Positions 40,859-50,763 of a stretch of DNA of 64,000 nucleotides are shown in pieces. Source of the DNA: Akkermansia muciniphila. GTDB lineage: Bacteria; Verrucomicrobiota; Verrucomicrobiia; Verrucomicrobiales; Verrucomicrobiaceae. The first letter of the stretch is position 1; every line of letters starts with the position of its first letter. Below the pieces are notes generated by a model. That model was not told the origin of the DNA. It worked only from the letters and a program-made list of their open reading frames with translations, and searched no databases. Made by a program: the position numbers and the translations under genes. The DNA lies in NCBI GenBank assembly GCA_945882215.1, contig CAMCWM010000006.1, positions 1 to 64,000 on the forward strand, read 5' to 3'.

Positions 40859-42055
40859 ATGCGCGTTCCCATTCACATTTTGCTCTTTGTGGCAATTGTT
40901 CTCAGTGTAGCCAATATAAGCGCCCAGGGGCTAGTGGCGGTGCAGAACTACTCGGCAGATTTCAAAACCGAGCAGCCGCTCACCTTTTCGATCACCTCCC
41001 AGGGTGGGTATGATGCGCTCAGTTACCGGGTGAACTCCCCTTTTGTGGAGGATATCGAGTCGGCCTACGTGCAGGGAGGATTCGGTGTCGCTTATACCGA
41101 TGTGGACCAAACCACGCCATGGACTTTCTCGCTGGATACCAGCGTGATTCATTACGTGGACGGCGTGCCACGCTTTGACGACACCTTTTACAATGCCAGG
41201 GCCAATTTTAGTTTCGAGCATCGCTTCTCTGAGAGGCTGAGGATCAGCAACAATTTCTTCCTCACCTACGGGGTGGAGCCTAACAACGCCTTTGGTGCCT
41301 CCACCACGCTGTGGAATGGCCAATTCCTCTACGGCTACAACAACTTCAACGTCAGCTACGCCTGGACGCCCCGGTTCTCCACCACCACGTCATACACCGT
41401 GGATGGCATCGCGTATGAGGATGACATCGTCGCCACGCCTGAGGACCGCTACACGCACTTGTTTGCGCAACAGTTTTCCTACGCCATCTCAAAGCGCACC
41501 AGTCTCGTTGCTGAATACCGTTATCGCATGATGATCTTCGACAAGGCGGTGGGCAAAGACATCAACTCGCATTTCGCCCTTGCTGGCGTCGATCATGCCT
41601 GGAGCGAGCGCATGTCTGGTTCCGCACGCGCTGGTGCTGAGTTTTACTCTTCAGACCGTTCGGACGAGGTCGGTCCTTACGCCGAGACGGCACTTAATTA
41701 CTCGGTGGATCGTCAAACCACGGTGCGCTGGTTCGCTGCCCTTGGGTTCAACGGGGCTGAGTTGGCCGCCTTTAGCAGCCGCTACGGCTTGAACACCGGC
41801 ATCCAGGTCAATCACAACATCACCAAGCGGTTCAGTGTGAACAGCGGTGCCTCCTATTCCTACAGCCAGTTTGACAGTGGCGGCGCAGGTGATGTGACCG
41901 AGCACTCCGCGCTCCTTTCCGCCGGACTTGGCTATCAGCTTCTCGAAAACCTCAATCTCAACGCCAACTACTCCTACTCGTTCCTCGACTCTTCCGACGC
42001 ACTGCGTGAGTTTGACCGTCACCGTGTCTCGCTTGGCGCCACGGCCTCTTTCTGA
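40859..42055 (+). CDS. Outer-membrane beta-barrel protein of the exopolysaccharide locus
   Basis: 398 residues with signal peptide (MRVPIHILLFVAIVLSV...SAQ). The mature protein alternates short amphipathic strands with aromatic girdles: FGVAYTDVDQTTPWTFSLDTSV, NFNVSYAWTPRFSTTTSYTVDG, SLVAEYRYRMM and ending RVSLGATASF with the C-terminal Phe recognised by the BAM complex. The last strands repeat L-N-x-N-x-Y-S-Y-S-F. This is the type of barrel (BBP2-like) found with capsule/exopolysaccharide export genes in Verrucomicrobia, perhaps an outer-membrane exit or anchor. Not homologous by eye to Wzi or AlgE. Confidence 0.75.
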   Translation: MRVPIHILLFVAIVLSVANISAQGLVAVQNYSADFKTEQPLTFSITSQGGYDALSYRVNSPFVEDIESAYVQGGFGVAYTDVDQTTPWTFSLDTSVIHYVDGVPRFDDTFYNARANFSFEHRFSERLRISNNFFLTYGVEPNNAFGASTTLWNGQFLYGYNNFNVSYAWTPRFSTTTSYTVDGIAYEDDIVATPEDRYTHLFAQQFSYAISKRTSLVAEYRYRMMIFDKAVGKDINSHFALAGVDHAWSERMSGSARAGAEFYSSDRSDEVGPYAETALNYSVDRQTTVRWFAALGFNGAELAAFSSRYGLNTGIQVNHNITKRFSVNSGASYSYSQFDSGGAGDVTEHSALLSAGLGYQLLENLNLNANYSYSFLDSSDALREFDRHRVSLGATASF

Positions 42056-42178
42056 TCCACCCCGACAACAGCCAGAACACCCAATCCGCCGGCGGGCAGC
42101 TTCGATCCACGAACTCCCGCTGGCGGCATTTTCAGAGAGCATTGTTAGCTTTTCCAAACATCTAACGCCAACGAGGGC

Positions 42179-44377
42179 ATGAACGAAACAGGCAATGAAT
42201 TTCAAAAGCATGCGATGGACACCTGGCAGGTGGTCAAAAATCGCATGGGCCTCATCACGCTCAGCTTCATCCTCATCTTCGCTGCGGCGGCCATCCTCAC
42301 CTACATCATGCCGCGCAAGTATCGCGGTCATGTTGAGATGACCATTGAGCGCATCACGCAGGACATCAATGTCTTCGACCGCAACCGGGGTGACAGTTTG
42401 GCTTTTACGCAGGAATACATCAAAACCCAGTTCGAGACGATCACCAAGCCGTCCACCCTTTATCCGGTCGTTCAGTCCCTCGATCTGATGAAACGCTGGG
42501 AACTGCCCTCTCGTCAGGCTGCCTTAGCAAAGCTCCGCGCCAATCTCGAAACCCAGTCCATGCTGCGCTCGGACTTTGTCAGCATCGACTATTACGATCA
42601 GGACCCGCAGCTCGCGGCAAACATCGCCAACGAGGTCGCCAAAAGCTACATGGCGCAGCGCAACAACATCGAGACCGAGAAAAAGCAGAAGGCTCTCACC
42701 GTCCTTCAGCAGCAGATCTCCGACCAGGAAGACCTCCGCCGTCAGGCGCAACTGCGCTCCCAGGAGGCCAAGCGCAAGGCCGGCATTGTCGGCGACTGGA
42801 TCGTCGGTGGAGGCAGTTCGTTGAACCCAGGCAGCGACATCCGCACCTCAGAGGAAAACATGCAGATGTCCCGCGAGCAGTTACTCATGCAGTCCGACCA
42901 GGACATTCTGACTTTGCAGACCGAGATTGATCAAATCTCCAGCCTCAGTTCCGACGACCTCATCGCGCAGGCATCTGGCCTCAAGCTGGAGAATCAAAAC
43001 ATCGCGACGATGACCTCGAAGCTGCAAGAGTTGCAAGTGGCCCGCGAGGGACTGATCAATGATGGCCGTGGAATCAAGCATCCCCAGGTGTTAAGCGTGG
43101 ACAGTCAGGTCGCCCAGTACAGCACGCTCATTCTCGCGGCCGCCAAGGCGCATGTCGCAGGACTTCAGAATCGGCTTGATGGTGCCAAAAAGAAGCGCCA
43201 GTCCCTCCAGACCTACAACGACGAGGCCAAGGCGGAGATCATGGGCATGCAGTCCCTCTACAACGAGTACAAGACTGCCAAGGACGAGGTCACCTACCTC
43301 GAAGACCTGCTCGTCAAGATGCGCTCGCGCTTCTTCGAGGAAAAAGCCGGCATCGAACTCGTGAAATCTCCCGCTACCATCTACTCGGAAGCGGAACCCG
43401 AGGGTAAACCCGCCAAGCCAAATGTGCCGTTGCACCTCGCGCTCGGTGGTGTGCTTGGCCTCATGTTCGGCCTCGGTCTTGCCTTCTTCCTCGAGTACAT
43501 GGACACCACCGTGAAGAGCCTCGATGACGTCGAGCGCTTCCTCGGCGTCCCCGTGCTTGCCGTGGTGCCGAAGGATGTCGGCGTGTTGCATCGCTCCAGC
43601 GGCTTTAATCCTGATGCCGAGGCCTACCGCATCCTGCGCACAAACATTGAGTTCAATCGCAAATCACCCGACGCCAACTGCCTCAGCGTTGTCAGTGGTG
43701 GGGCGGGGGAGGGGAAATCGACCACCATGGTGAACCTCGCGTATGTCTGCGCCCAGGGCGGCTACAATGTCTTGCTCATCGACGCCGACCTGCGCCGCCC
43801 CAGCATGCACACACATTTTGATGTCAGTCACGCCACTGGCCTCACCAATTATCTCACGACCGACATTCGCCTCGAGGATGTCGTGATCCGCACGCAGGTC
43901 GAAAACCTTTTCTTCCTGCCCAGCGGCCTGCTGCCCGCTGACAGCGCCGGCCTGCTCAATTCCCAGCGCATGGTCGATCTCATCGCCGATGTCAAAAGCC
44001 GCTTCGATCTCGTCCTGATCGACTCACCGCCCATCCTCGGCGTCAGCGACGCCTCCGTGCTCGCCAACATGGCCGACATGACCATGATCGTCGTGCAGCA
44101 TCGCAAACTGCCGCGCCACATGCTCATGCGCGTCAAGCAGAGCGTCGAAAATGTCGGTGGCAAGGTTGTCGGGGTCGTCCTCAACAACGTCGATCTGCGC
44201 AGCGACGCGCAGTATCAGTACTACACCAGCTACTACACCTATTACTCGCCCACGAACTCACAGGGCGGCGGTTCTGGCGGCAAATCACGCCGCCGCAAGG
44301 TCAAGGCCGAGACCACCGCGTCCGCTCTCTCATCCCCCCGTTCAGTGTCCAGGCCCGAGGGCGATGACGTCTTTTAA
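42179..44377 (+). CDS. Polysaccharide co-polymerase and tyrosine autokinase (Wzc-like)
   Basis: 732 residues combining a Wzz/GumC-type chain-length domain and a BY-kinase. N-terminal membrane helix (MGLITLSFILIFAAAAILTYIM), a long coiled-coil periplasmic region (residues 150-400, LQQQISDQEDLRRQAQLRSQ) and a second membrane helix (LALGGVLGLMFGLGLAFFLE). The cytoplasmic kinase has Walker A GGAGEGKSTT (near residue 508), Walker A' LLIDADLRRPS and Walker B LVLIDSPPILG. A C-terminal Tyr cluster (YQYYTSYYTYYSP) is the autophosphorylation tail. It controls length and export of the exopolysaccharide. 123 bases separate it from the barrel gene; 19 bases to the Wza-like gene. Confidence 0.94.
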   Translation: MNETGNEFQKHAMDTWQVVKNRMGLITLSFILIFAAAAILTYIMPRKYRGHVEMTIERITQDINVFDRNRGDSLAFTQEYIKTQFETITKPSTLYPVVQSLDLMKRWELPSRQAALAKLRANLETQSMLRSDFVSIDYYDQDPQLAANIANEVAKSYMAQRNNIETEKKQKALTVLQQQISDQEDLRRQAQLRSQEAKRKAGIVGDWIVGGGSSLNPGSDIRTSEENMQMSREQLLMQSDQDILTLQTEIDQISSLSSDDLIAQASGLKLENQNIATMTSKLQELQVAREGLINDGRGIKHPQVLSVDSQVAQYSTLILAAAKAHVAGLQNRLDGAKKKRQSLQTYNDEAKAEIMGMQSLYNEYKTAKDEVTYLEDLLVKMRSRFFEEKAGIELVKSPATIYSEAEPEGKPAKPNVPLHLALGGVLGLMFGLGLAFFLEYMDTTVKSLDDVERFLGVPVLAVVPKDVGVLHRSSGFNPDAEAYRILRTNIEFNRKSPDANCLSVVSGGAGEGKSTTMVNLAYVCAQGGYNVLLIDADLRRPSMHTHFDVSHATGLTNYLTTDIRLEDVVIRTQVENLFFLPSGLLPADSAGLLNSQRMVDLIADVKSRFDLVLIDSPPILGVSDASVLANMADMTMIVVQHRKLPRHMLMRVKQSVENVGGKVVGVVLNNVDLRSDAQYQYYTSYYTYYSPTNSQGGGSGGKSRRRKVKAETTASALSSPRSVSRPEGDDVF

Positions 44378-44396
44378 CCCAAACTCCGCCACGCTC

Positions 44397-44963
44397 ATGA
44401 ATGTTCGCAAACTCCTCATCGCACTCGCCGCCATCGGCATGTTCCTGAACGCTGCTCACGCGCAAAACGGCGAGCTCGCCCTCAAAGCCAATGACCGCGT
44501 CACCATCTCCATCGGTGGCATCCCCGACAACGAGGTGCCGCAGATCAGCAAGGTGTACACCATCAGCGACAACGGCACCGTCAATCTCCTGCACATCGGT
44601 GAAGTCCGTGCCGCCGGTCTCAAGCCTTCCACGCTACAGCGCACCATCGAGCAGACCTACGTCGCTCGTGAAATCTACACCCGCCCCACTGTTACTGTTT
44701 CCACCGATGACAGCGCCGCCACCGCCCGCATGGTCTATGTCATCAGTGGTGCTGCCAAGAACGGCCCCATCCCGTGGAATCCCGGCATGACCATCCTCAA
44801 AGCCGTCGGTGCCGCCGGTGGTTTTACCCCATTTGCCAAGCCCAGCAAGACCAAGCTCATCCGCGACGGCGTCACCACCGAGATTGATCTCAAAAACATC
44901 AGCGCCAATCCAGCGCGTGACATCAAACTCCAGCCCGAAGACCAGATCATCGTGCCGGAGTGA
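44397..44963 (+). CDS. Polysaccharide export protein (Wza/GumB-like)
   Basis: 188 residues from ATG 44397; longer frames upstream overlap the autokinase. Signal peptide MNVRKLLIALAAIGMFLNAAHA. The N-terminal part is the polysaccharide-export domain: LKANDRVTISIGGIPDNEV, ...ISDNGTVNLLHIGEVRAAGL and a helical hairpin IEQTYVAREIYTRPTVTV. An SLBB-like beta-grasp follows (ARMVYVISGAAKNGP...ILKAVGAAGGFTPFA) and ends IKLQPEDQIIVPE. No lipobox is visible, unlike E. coli Wza. It is shorter than Wza and lacks the C-terminal membrane helix, so the barrel protein may supply the outer-membrane part. Confidence 0.88.
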   Translation: MNVRKLLIALAAIGMFLNAAHAQNGELALKANDRVTISIGGIPDNEVPQISKVYTISDNGTVNLLHIGEVRAAGLKPSTLQRTIEQTYVAREIYTRPTVTVSTDDSAATARMVYVISGAAKNGPIPWNPGMTILKAVGAAGGFTPFAKPSKTKLIRDGVTTEIDLKNISANPARDIKLQPEDQIIVPE

Positions 44964-44976
44964 GGCCACGGCAGCA

Positions 44977-46248
44977 TCACTTCACTGCCTTCAGGCGGAC
45001 AAAGCCCCGGTTGATGAAGGCGGCGTTCACCGTGATTGTTCCATCGGGATTCGTCACGGTTTGAGCGGTGGGTACGTCGGTCCATGTGGCCAGATCGGGG
45101 GATGATTGAGCTTTCAGGCTTCCCCATTCGGTAAAAACCGCCCGCGGACGATATGTTAGGGTCAGAACGCCGTTTTGCATCACCGGTTGGGGTAAACTGA
45201 AGGTGTCAGCCTGGCTTGGGTTGAATCCTTCGAGCGCGAACTCCAGCAAGTGAGGCACACCATCGTCGTCAGAGTCGTCGTCGAAGTCGCCTGCCGCTCC
45301 CTGCGCGATCATCCACTCGGTGAAGGGAATGTTGGGATCCAGTGCCAGCACGCTGGTAATGATGGAATCGTCGTCCAGCGGCGAGATCGGCGTGCTAGGA
45401 TACTTCGAGTTGAAGGCTTCCACGACCAATTGTGCGATCTTCGTGTGAGCACAGGTGTTGGGATGAAAACCGTCGCCGCTAAAGGCATAACGCGTGCCCG
45501 CGTTCGCATCCGCCACACGGTAGAATTCGATGCCTTTGATACGAAACGGTTCGTCGATCATCGACTTGGTGAATTCATACACGCCCGGCACGAAACCGAT
45601 GTCCTGCGAATCTGCCCAGGTGGCGAGGCTGGCGTTCAGCGCGCCCATCGCCGTTGTCACACGCCCTGTTTTCACAGCGTTAGTAGGATAACCCTGCTGG
45701 ATCTTCGGTGTGCAGCCGACATGGGGCACGCTCGCGAGCACGATGGGCACGGTGGCATTAAGGCCGCGCACCCAGCCCACGAGCCACTGTAGATTGCCCA
45801 GGGTCGTGTTCGTCACCTCGGCGCCCACGAGCCCGTTGTAGAGGTTTGCGTAATAGCTGTCGGCGTCGTTGCCTCCGGCAAAGATGACCACGCGTTCGAC
45901 GTCGTAACGAATGTGATTTTTGAGCGAGTTGAGCCACCACTGGTTGAAGAAATTGGTGAGCAAGTTCCTGATCTCTGTGGTCGTCGCGCCTGGAAGCGCC
46001 CAGTTGTGGGCATGGCCCGTGAGGCGTGGATCGGCGTAAACATCCCAAGTGCCCGTGTCGAACCAGTCCGTGCGATGCTGGTGCAGGATTTCGATCCAGT
46101 TCCGCGCCTGCCACGCCGCAGGGTTGTCGGGGTAAAGTCCGGAAAACTCCGCCTCGTATTCCTTCGTCAGGCTGTCCCCGATCACCAGGCACTGCTCCGC
46201 ACGCAACGGGGAGAACAGCAGCAGCGAGAGGCAGACAAAGATACGCAT
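44977..46248 (-). CDS. Secreted SGNH/GDSL hydrolase with Ca-binding-like C-terminal region
   Basis: 423 residues from ATG 46246-46248, giving signal peptide MRIFVCLSLLLFSPLRA. The SGNH blocks are LVIGDSLTKEY with the nucleophile Ser, VVIFAGGNDADS with the GxND oxyanion element, and GDGFHPNTCAH with catalytic Asp/His. After residue 285 comes a different part: an acidic DFDDDSDDDGVPHLLEFAL run like the Ca-binding linker of many Verrucomicrobia secreted proteins, then a beta-rich domain (LTLTYRPRA, AQSSPDLATWTDV). It probably removes acyl groups from extracellular polysaccharide. Divergent from the second SGNH gene. Confidence 0.82.
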   Translation of the reverse strand: MRIFVCLSLLLFSPLRAEQCLVIGDSLTKEYEAEFSGLYPDNPAAWQARNWIEILHQHRTDWFDTGTWDVYADPRLTGHAHNWALPGATTTEIRNLLTNFFNQWWLNSLKNHIRYDVERVVIFAGGNDADSYYANLYNGLVGAEVTNTTLGNLQWLVGWVRGLNATVPIVLASVPHVGCTPKIQQGYPTNAVKTGRVTTAMGALNASLATWADSQDIGFVPGVYEFTKSMIDEPFRIKGIEFYRVADANAGTRYAFSGDGFHPNTCAHTKIAQLVVEAFNSKYPSTPISPLDDDSIITSVLALDPNIPFTEWMIAQGAAGDFDDDSDDDGVPHLLEFALEGFNPSQADTFSLPQPVMQNGVLTLTYRPRAVFTEWGSLKAQSSPDLATWTDVPTAQTVTNPDGTITVNAAFINRGFVRLKAVK

Positions 46249-46324
46249 GGCTGGATGAGACGCAGTACAGGCGCGAAAGTTCATCTCATTATATGTGATT
46301 GGTGGACAAAGCCGGGCTTCCCTG

Positions 46325-47581
46325 ATGCGTTTTCATGGCATGCAAATTATCCGCCTTGCCACCTGCTTTTTCGGTTTTGCCTCGATCTCTCTCGCGGACT
46401 TCGCTCTCAAGGACGGCGACACCGTCGTTTTCCTTGGCGACAGCATCACCGCCGCACGACGCTACGACCGCATCATCGAGAACTACACCCTGCTCCGCTA
46501 CCCGCAGCGGCATGTAAAGTTCTTCAACGCTGGCAAAGGTGGCGATACCATGATCGGTGCGCTGGACCGTCTGCAACGGGAGGTCTTTGATCGCGGAGCC
46601 ACAGTCCTGACCGTCGCCTTCGGTGTGAATGACATTGGCTGGGGCATGAAAGCCGATGCCGAGCACAAGAACGCTTATCTCACTTCGCTGCGCCGACTCG
46701 TCGAGCTCTGCAAAGAACGCAAGGTCCGCGTCTTCATCTGTTCGCCCGCCATTACCAATGAAGAACCTGATCGCGCTGAGAAAGGCTTCCTCCAGCAGAT
46801 GTGCGACGAAGGGCTGGCACTCGCGCAGAGCCTGGGTGCCGATACCATCGACATCCAGCGCTGCATGCGGAAAGTGCAGCGCCATGTGCTCGCGACGAAC
46901 AAGAACCAAAAAGACGCCACGAAACACACGAAACTGCATGTCGAGGATGGCGTGCATCTCAACGAACTCGGCCAGCTCGCGATGGCTTTTGCTCTTCTCA
47001 AAGGTCTTGGTGCTCCCGCCGATGTTTCCTCGGCAGTAGTTGATGCAGCAGGGGCCAAGATTGAGTCCACGACTGGCTGTTCTGTCACCTCAGTGAAACA
47101 AATTGCCGATGGCGTTGAGTTCGACCGCCTGGATGAAGGTCTGCCGCTTAATTTCGGTACCTTCGGTGCATTGAACTTCTTCCACATTCCGATTCCGGCG
47201 GAACTAAACCGCTACATGCTCGCGATTCATGGACTCACGCCGGGAAAATACGAACTGCGCGCCGGTGGTCGTTCCCTCGGCAAATTCACCGACAAACAAC
47301 TCGCCGCGCCCCTCAACATCTCCTTTGCCACCGCCAACGGTTGGGAACCCGGCGGCCCCTGGGACGCTCAGGCAGCCGCCTTGAAGATGGTGACCGATGC
47401 ACGCATGGAGATCACAGGTTCAGAATCCTACATCAGCAACTTCATGAGCCATCATCCCGATCTTGAAGAAGTGCGCGCGGAGACAGCGGCAACACTCCAG
47501 CGTCTTGAAGCGCTGCCACGTAAGATTGCGGCACCCGTGATGGTGCATTTTGAGGTGAGGCGCGTCGCAGACGTGAAATAG
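46325..47581 (+). CDS. Secreted SGNH/GDSL hydrolase
   Basis: 418 residues from ATG 46325 (M at 46340 also possible); signal peptide IIRLATCFFGFASISLA. Catalytic blocks are VVFLGDSITAARR, AGKGGDTM, TVAFGVNDIGW and EDGVHLNELGQ, so the Ser, Gly, Asn and His blocks are all present. The C-terminal 150 residues form a beta-rich accessory region (FFHIPIPAELNRYMLAIHGL). An esterase acting on acylated glycans is the likeliest role. Not closely similar to the neighbouring SGNH protein outside the blocks. Its stop is one base from the convergent ilvD stop. Confidence 0.85.
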   Translation: MRFHGMQIIRLATCFFGFASISLADFALKDGDTVVFLGDSITAARRYDRIIENYTLLRYPQRHVKFFNAGKGGDTMIGALDRLQREVFDRGATVLTVAFGVNDIGWGMKADAEHKNAYLTSLRRLVELCKERKVRVFICSPAITNEEPDRAEKGFLQQMCDEGLALAQSLGADTIDIQRCMRKVQRHVLATNKNQKDATKHTKLHVEDGVHLNELGQLAMAFALLKGLGAPADVSSAVVDAAGAKIESTTGCSVTSVKQIADGVEFDRLDEGLPLNFGTFGALNFFHIPIPAELNRYMLAIHGLTPGKYELRAGGRSLGKFTDKQLAAPLNISFATANGWEPGGPWDAQAAALKMVTDARMEITGSESYISNFMSHHPDLEEVRAETAATLQRLEALPRKIAAPVMVHFEVRRVADVK

Positions 47582-47582
47582 C

Positions 47583-49298
47583 CTACAATCCCAAATCCGT
47601 CACCGCGCCGTGGCTGGCGTCGCATGTGAGCTTGGCGTATTTCGCCAGCACGCCACGTGTGTAGCGGGGCTTCGGCTGCTTCCACTTGGCCAGACGGGCC
47701 TTCAGCTCCTTGGCAGGAATGCCCAGCGTGATCTGGCGCTTCTCAGCGTCGATCGTGATCGCATCACCATTCTTGATGACGGCAATCGGGCCGCCCACGA
47801 AGGCTTCGGGCGTGACGTGACCGACGACGAAGCCGTGGCTGCCACCGCTGAAGCGTCCGTCGGTGATGAAGGCGACATCTTTACCCAAACCCTTGCCCAT
47901 GATGGCGCTGGTGGGGGAGAGCATCTCGCGCATCCCTGGACCGCCCTTTGGTCCTTCCATGCGCACGATGATGACGTGGCCTTTTTTGACCTTGTCATTG
48001 AGGATGGCTTGCAGCGCGGTCTCTTCGGACTCGAACACGATGGCCTTGCCGGTGAACTTGAGGCCTTCCTTGCCGCTGATCTTGCCCACGGCACCCTCGG
48101 GGCAGAGGTTGCCTTTGAAGATGACGAGGTGGCTGTCCTTCTTGATCGGGTTGCTTAGCGGACGCACGATCTGCTGATCCTTGGGCCAGACGATCTTGGA
48201 GTTTTTCATGTTCTCCTTCATCGTTTTGCCGGTGACGGTCAGGCAGCCGCCGTGCATCAGACCTTCGGCGACCAGCAGACGGATGAGCGGCACCGTGCCA
48301 CCGATCTTCACCAGGTCGTTCATGAAATATTTGCCGCTAGGCTTCACGTCCGCGAGCACCGGCGTTTTTTTGCCGATGCGGACGAAGTCCTCGATGCCGA
48401 GCTTCACACCCGCGCTGTGAGCCATCGCAATCAGGTGCAAAACGGCGTTCGTGGAGCCTCCGAGCGTGATGATGAGCGTGATCGCGTTTTCAAATGCCTC
48501 CTTCGTCATGATGTCACGCGGTGTGATGCCGCGTTTGATCATGTTCATAACGGCGGCGCCGGCATCGAAGCAGTCGATCAGCTTCTCGTTGGAGACAGCA
48601 GCCTGGGCACCGGAGTTCGGCAGGCTCATGCCAAGCGCTTCGATGGCGCTGGCCATCGTGTTCGCGGTGTACATGCCGCCGCAGGAGCCCTCTCCTGGGA
48701 TGCTGTGCTCCTCGATGTCCATGAGCTCCTTGTCGCTGATCAGGCAGTTCGCATGCTTGCCCACGGCTTCGAAGACCGTCACGATGTCCGCGTCGCGTTT
48801 GTCCAGACCAACACAGCCCGGCAGGATCGTGCCGCCATAAACGAAGACGCTGGGACGATTCAGCCGCCCCATCGCCATCAAACAGCCCGGCATGTTCTTG
48901 TCGCAGCCGCCGATGGCCACAAAACCGTCCAGGCCCTCGCAACCGACCACGGTTTCAATCGAGTCCGCGATCACTTCGCGCGACACGAGCGAGTATTTCA
49001 TGCCCTCCGTGCCCATGGAGATGCCGTCGGAGATGGTGATGGTGTTGAAGATGATGCTCTTGCCGCCCGCCGCATCGACCCCCTTTGCGGACTCCTTCGC
49101 CAGACGATCAATGTGCATGTTGCACGGCGTCACCATGCTCCACGTCGATGCGATGCCAATCTGTGACTTCTTGAAGTCCTCGCGCTTGAAGCCCACGGCA
49201 TGCAGCATTGCACGGCTGGCGGCGCGCTCGGCACCGTCCACGACGATGGCGCTGTGTTTGCGATGCAGAGACGGTTTGGCGGCGGCTTTTTGGGACAT
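47583..49298 (-). CDS. ilvD: Dihydroxy-acid dehydratase
   Basis: 571 residues from ATG 49296-49298; the frame is open to 49445 but that part is unconserved. It dehydrates 2,3-dihydroxy-3-methylbutanoate and its isoleucine analogue to the 2-keto acids in branched-chain amino acid synthesis. Iron-sulfur cluster ligands are seen in [16 protein letters not shown], and a third Cys in [13 protein letters not shown]. Other signatures: [32 protein letters not shown], and [14 protein letters not shown] with the catalytic-Ser-containing [17 protein letters not shown]. No other ilv genes are nearby. Divergent from the cytochrome c gene. Confidence 0.96.
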   Translation of the reverse strand: MSQKAAAKPSLHRKHSAIVVDGAERAASRAMLHAVGFKREDFKKSQIGIASTWSMVTPCNMHIDRLAKESAKGVDAAGGKSIIFNTITISDGISMGTEGMKYSLVSREVIADSIETVVGCEGLDGFVAIGGCDKNMPGCLMAMGRLNRPSVFVYGGTILPGCVGLDKRDADIVTVFEAVGKHANCLISDKELMDIEEHSIPGEGSCGGMYTANTMASAIEALGMSLPNSGAQAAVSNEKLIDCFDAGAAVMNMIKRGITPRDIMTKEAFENAITLIITLGGSTNAVLHLIAMAHSAGVKLGIEDFVRIGKKTPVLADVKPSGKYFMNDLVKIGGTVPLIRLLVAEGLMHGGCLTVTGKTMKENMKNSKIVWPKDQQIVRPLSNPIKKDSHLVIFKGNLCPEGAVGKISGKEGLKFTGKAIVFESEETALQAILNDKVKKGHVIIVRMEGPKGGPGMREMLSPTSAIMGKGLGKDVAFITDGRFSGGSHGFVVGHVTPEAFVGGPIAVIKNGDAITIDAEKRQITLGIPAKELKARLAKWKQPKPRYTRGVLAKYAKLTCDASHGAVTDLGL

Positions 49299-49427
49299 GG
49301 CGTGGTGGGGTGGGCGCGCAAAATGGCAGGCACCTCCACGCGCGCAAGCAGCCTTTGTGGCAGTTCCGGCGCAGCGTTTGGCAAGAACCGCATGGCTCCC
49401 CGGGATTTCCGGCACGATAAAAGACAT

Positions 49428-50216
49428 GTGAGTTCCCTCGTCCAACGCGCCTTCGTCCTTTTAGCCCTCGCTCCCGTCTTGTCAGCGGCGGATTCTGCCG
49501 CGCCGCTGGACTTCAATCTCTACATGCAGGGCAAGTATGTCTATGAGCGCAATTGCATCGTCTGCCACGGCCAGCGTGGCGATGGCAATGGCGAGATGAG
49601 CCCCACGCTAAAGCCCAGGCCGCGCTCTTTTCGCGAGGGCATGTTCAAATTCCGCACCACGCCGCTCGGCATGCTGCCCACCGATGACGATCTTCGCCGC
49701 ACCATCCGCAGTGGGCTCAGCGGCACCGCCATGGGCATGTTCACCCAGCTTTCCGACGAGGAAATCGACGCCGTCATCACCTATGTGAAGTCCTTCTCCC
49801 GCCGCTGGCGCAAGCCGGAGAACCATGCCGAGCCTGTGGAGCTGACTCCGCCACCCGAATGGCTCAAACAGCCCGCTGAGATCAAAACACACGCCCAGGC
49901 TGGCCAAAAACTCTTCGTCACACACTGCACGGCCTGCCACGGCGAAAAAGCCGATGGCAAAGGCCCCGCTGTGATTGCTTTGAAGGACATCTGGGGTATT
50001 CCCGCCGCGCCCTCCGATCTCCGCCAGCCGCATCTGCGTTGCGGCGATAACCCTGCCGACATCTTCCGCGTCCTCGCCACCGGCTTGAATGGCACGCCCA
50101 TGGTCAGCTTTGATGCCACGCTCACCGCCGCGCAGCGCTGGGACATCATCGCCTACATCTTCAGTATCCGCTTGTCTTCGGGTCCGGTGCTGGGAGCCGC
50201 GCCGGCCAAAGAATGA
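49428..50216 (+). CDS. Diheme cytochrome c
   Basis: 262 residues from GTG 49428 ([21 protein letters not shown] as signal peptide); an ATG at 49392 is an alternative. Two heme c sites: C43-I-V-C46-H47 and C167-T-A-C170-H171, each followed by the usual GxxxxGxG turn and by [17 protein letters not shown] and [14 protein letters not shown] with a candidate Met ligand. So two cytochrome c domains are joined in one periplasmic electron-transfer protein. It starts the co-directional run to lhgO. Its redox partner is not obvious; the adjacent genes are hydrolases. Confidence 0.88.
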   Translation: MSSLVQRAFVLLALAPVLSAADSAAPLDFNLYMQGKYVYERNCIVCHGQRGDGNGEMSPTLKPRPRSFREGMFKFRTTPLGMLPTDDDLRRTIRSGLSGTAMGMFTQLSDEEIDAVITYVKSFSRRWRKPENHAEPVELTPPPEWLKQPAEIKTHAQAGQKLFVTHCTACHGEKADGKGPAVIALKDIWGIPAAPSDLRQPHLRCGDNPADIFRVLATGLNGTPMVSFDATLTAAQRWDIIAYIFSIRLSSGPVLGAAPAKE

Positions 50217-50262
50217 TGTGGGTGAAAGTCATCGCAGCGGTGCTTCGTTCGTGCCACATCTT

Positions 50263-50754
50263 GTGAATCGACGCCATTTCATCACCGCGCTTGCCTCGGC
50301 ATCCGTGGCGGCGCGTGCCGCATCGCGAAGCAGCTTCTTTACTCTCGCTCAACGCCAGGGTCGCTGGTGGCTCATCACTCCGGAGGGGAAGCCGTTTTTC
50401 TCAATCGGGCTGAATCACATTGATCCTTCGCCGCTGCGATATGAGTCGAATGGCGATTTGTGGGAGCGCAAGTATGGCAACTCGATGGAGAAATGGCTCA
50501 AGGAGTCCGTCGCGACGGATTTGATGGCCTGGGGCTTCAATTCGGTCGGCTGGACGCAGGAGGTCGTCACTCGCGGGCTCTCGAATCACCGTCACTCACG
50601 CGCATTCACCTTCGAGGAATATCAGTGGCTCGACCTGCCGTATTGCCACCAGCTTCCATTCGCCGACTTTCATCAGTGGGAGGCCGAGACGCGTTATCCT
50701 GACTTCAAAAGCCCCGAGTTCGCCGAGTGGATGATGGCCGCCTCAAACCCCTGA
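50263..50754 (+). pseudogene. Truncated secreted glycosidase-like protein
   Basis: 163 residues from GTG 50263. It opens with a Tat-like signal (MNRRHFITALASASVAARA) and then GRWWLITPEGKPFFSIGLNHID, NGDLWERKYGNSMEKWLKES, MAWGFNSVGWTQEVV and HSRAFTFEEYQWLDLPYCHQLPF. This is the N-terminal part of what I recall as a longer glycoside-hydrolase-like family of Verrucomicrobia and Planctomycetes (400 or more residues). It ends abruptly after FAEWMMAASNP. In another frame across the stop PLSYFYD followed by TAG is readable, resembling a G-Y-F-Y-x-D segment expected later in the family, so an internal deletion with frameshift is likely. Ten bases later the DUF1593 gene starts. If not a pseudogene, it is a short secreted protein. 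Confidence 0.6.
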
Positions 50755-50763
50755 GCTACTTCT

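Noticed and set aside
44970-44989. GGCAG/CTGCC stem after the Wza-like gene as an intrinsic terminator
   Set aside because: The stem is only 5 bp with a 10-base loop, lies mostly within the convergent SGNH gene and has no T-run.
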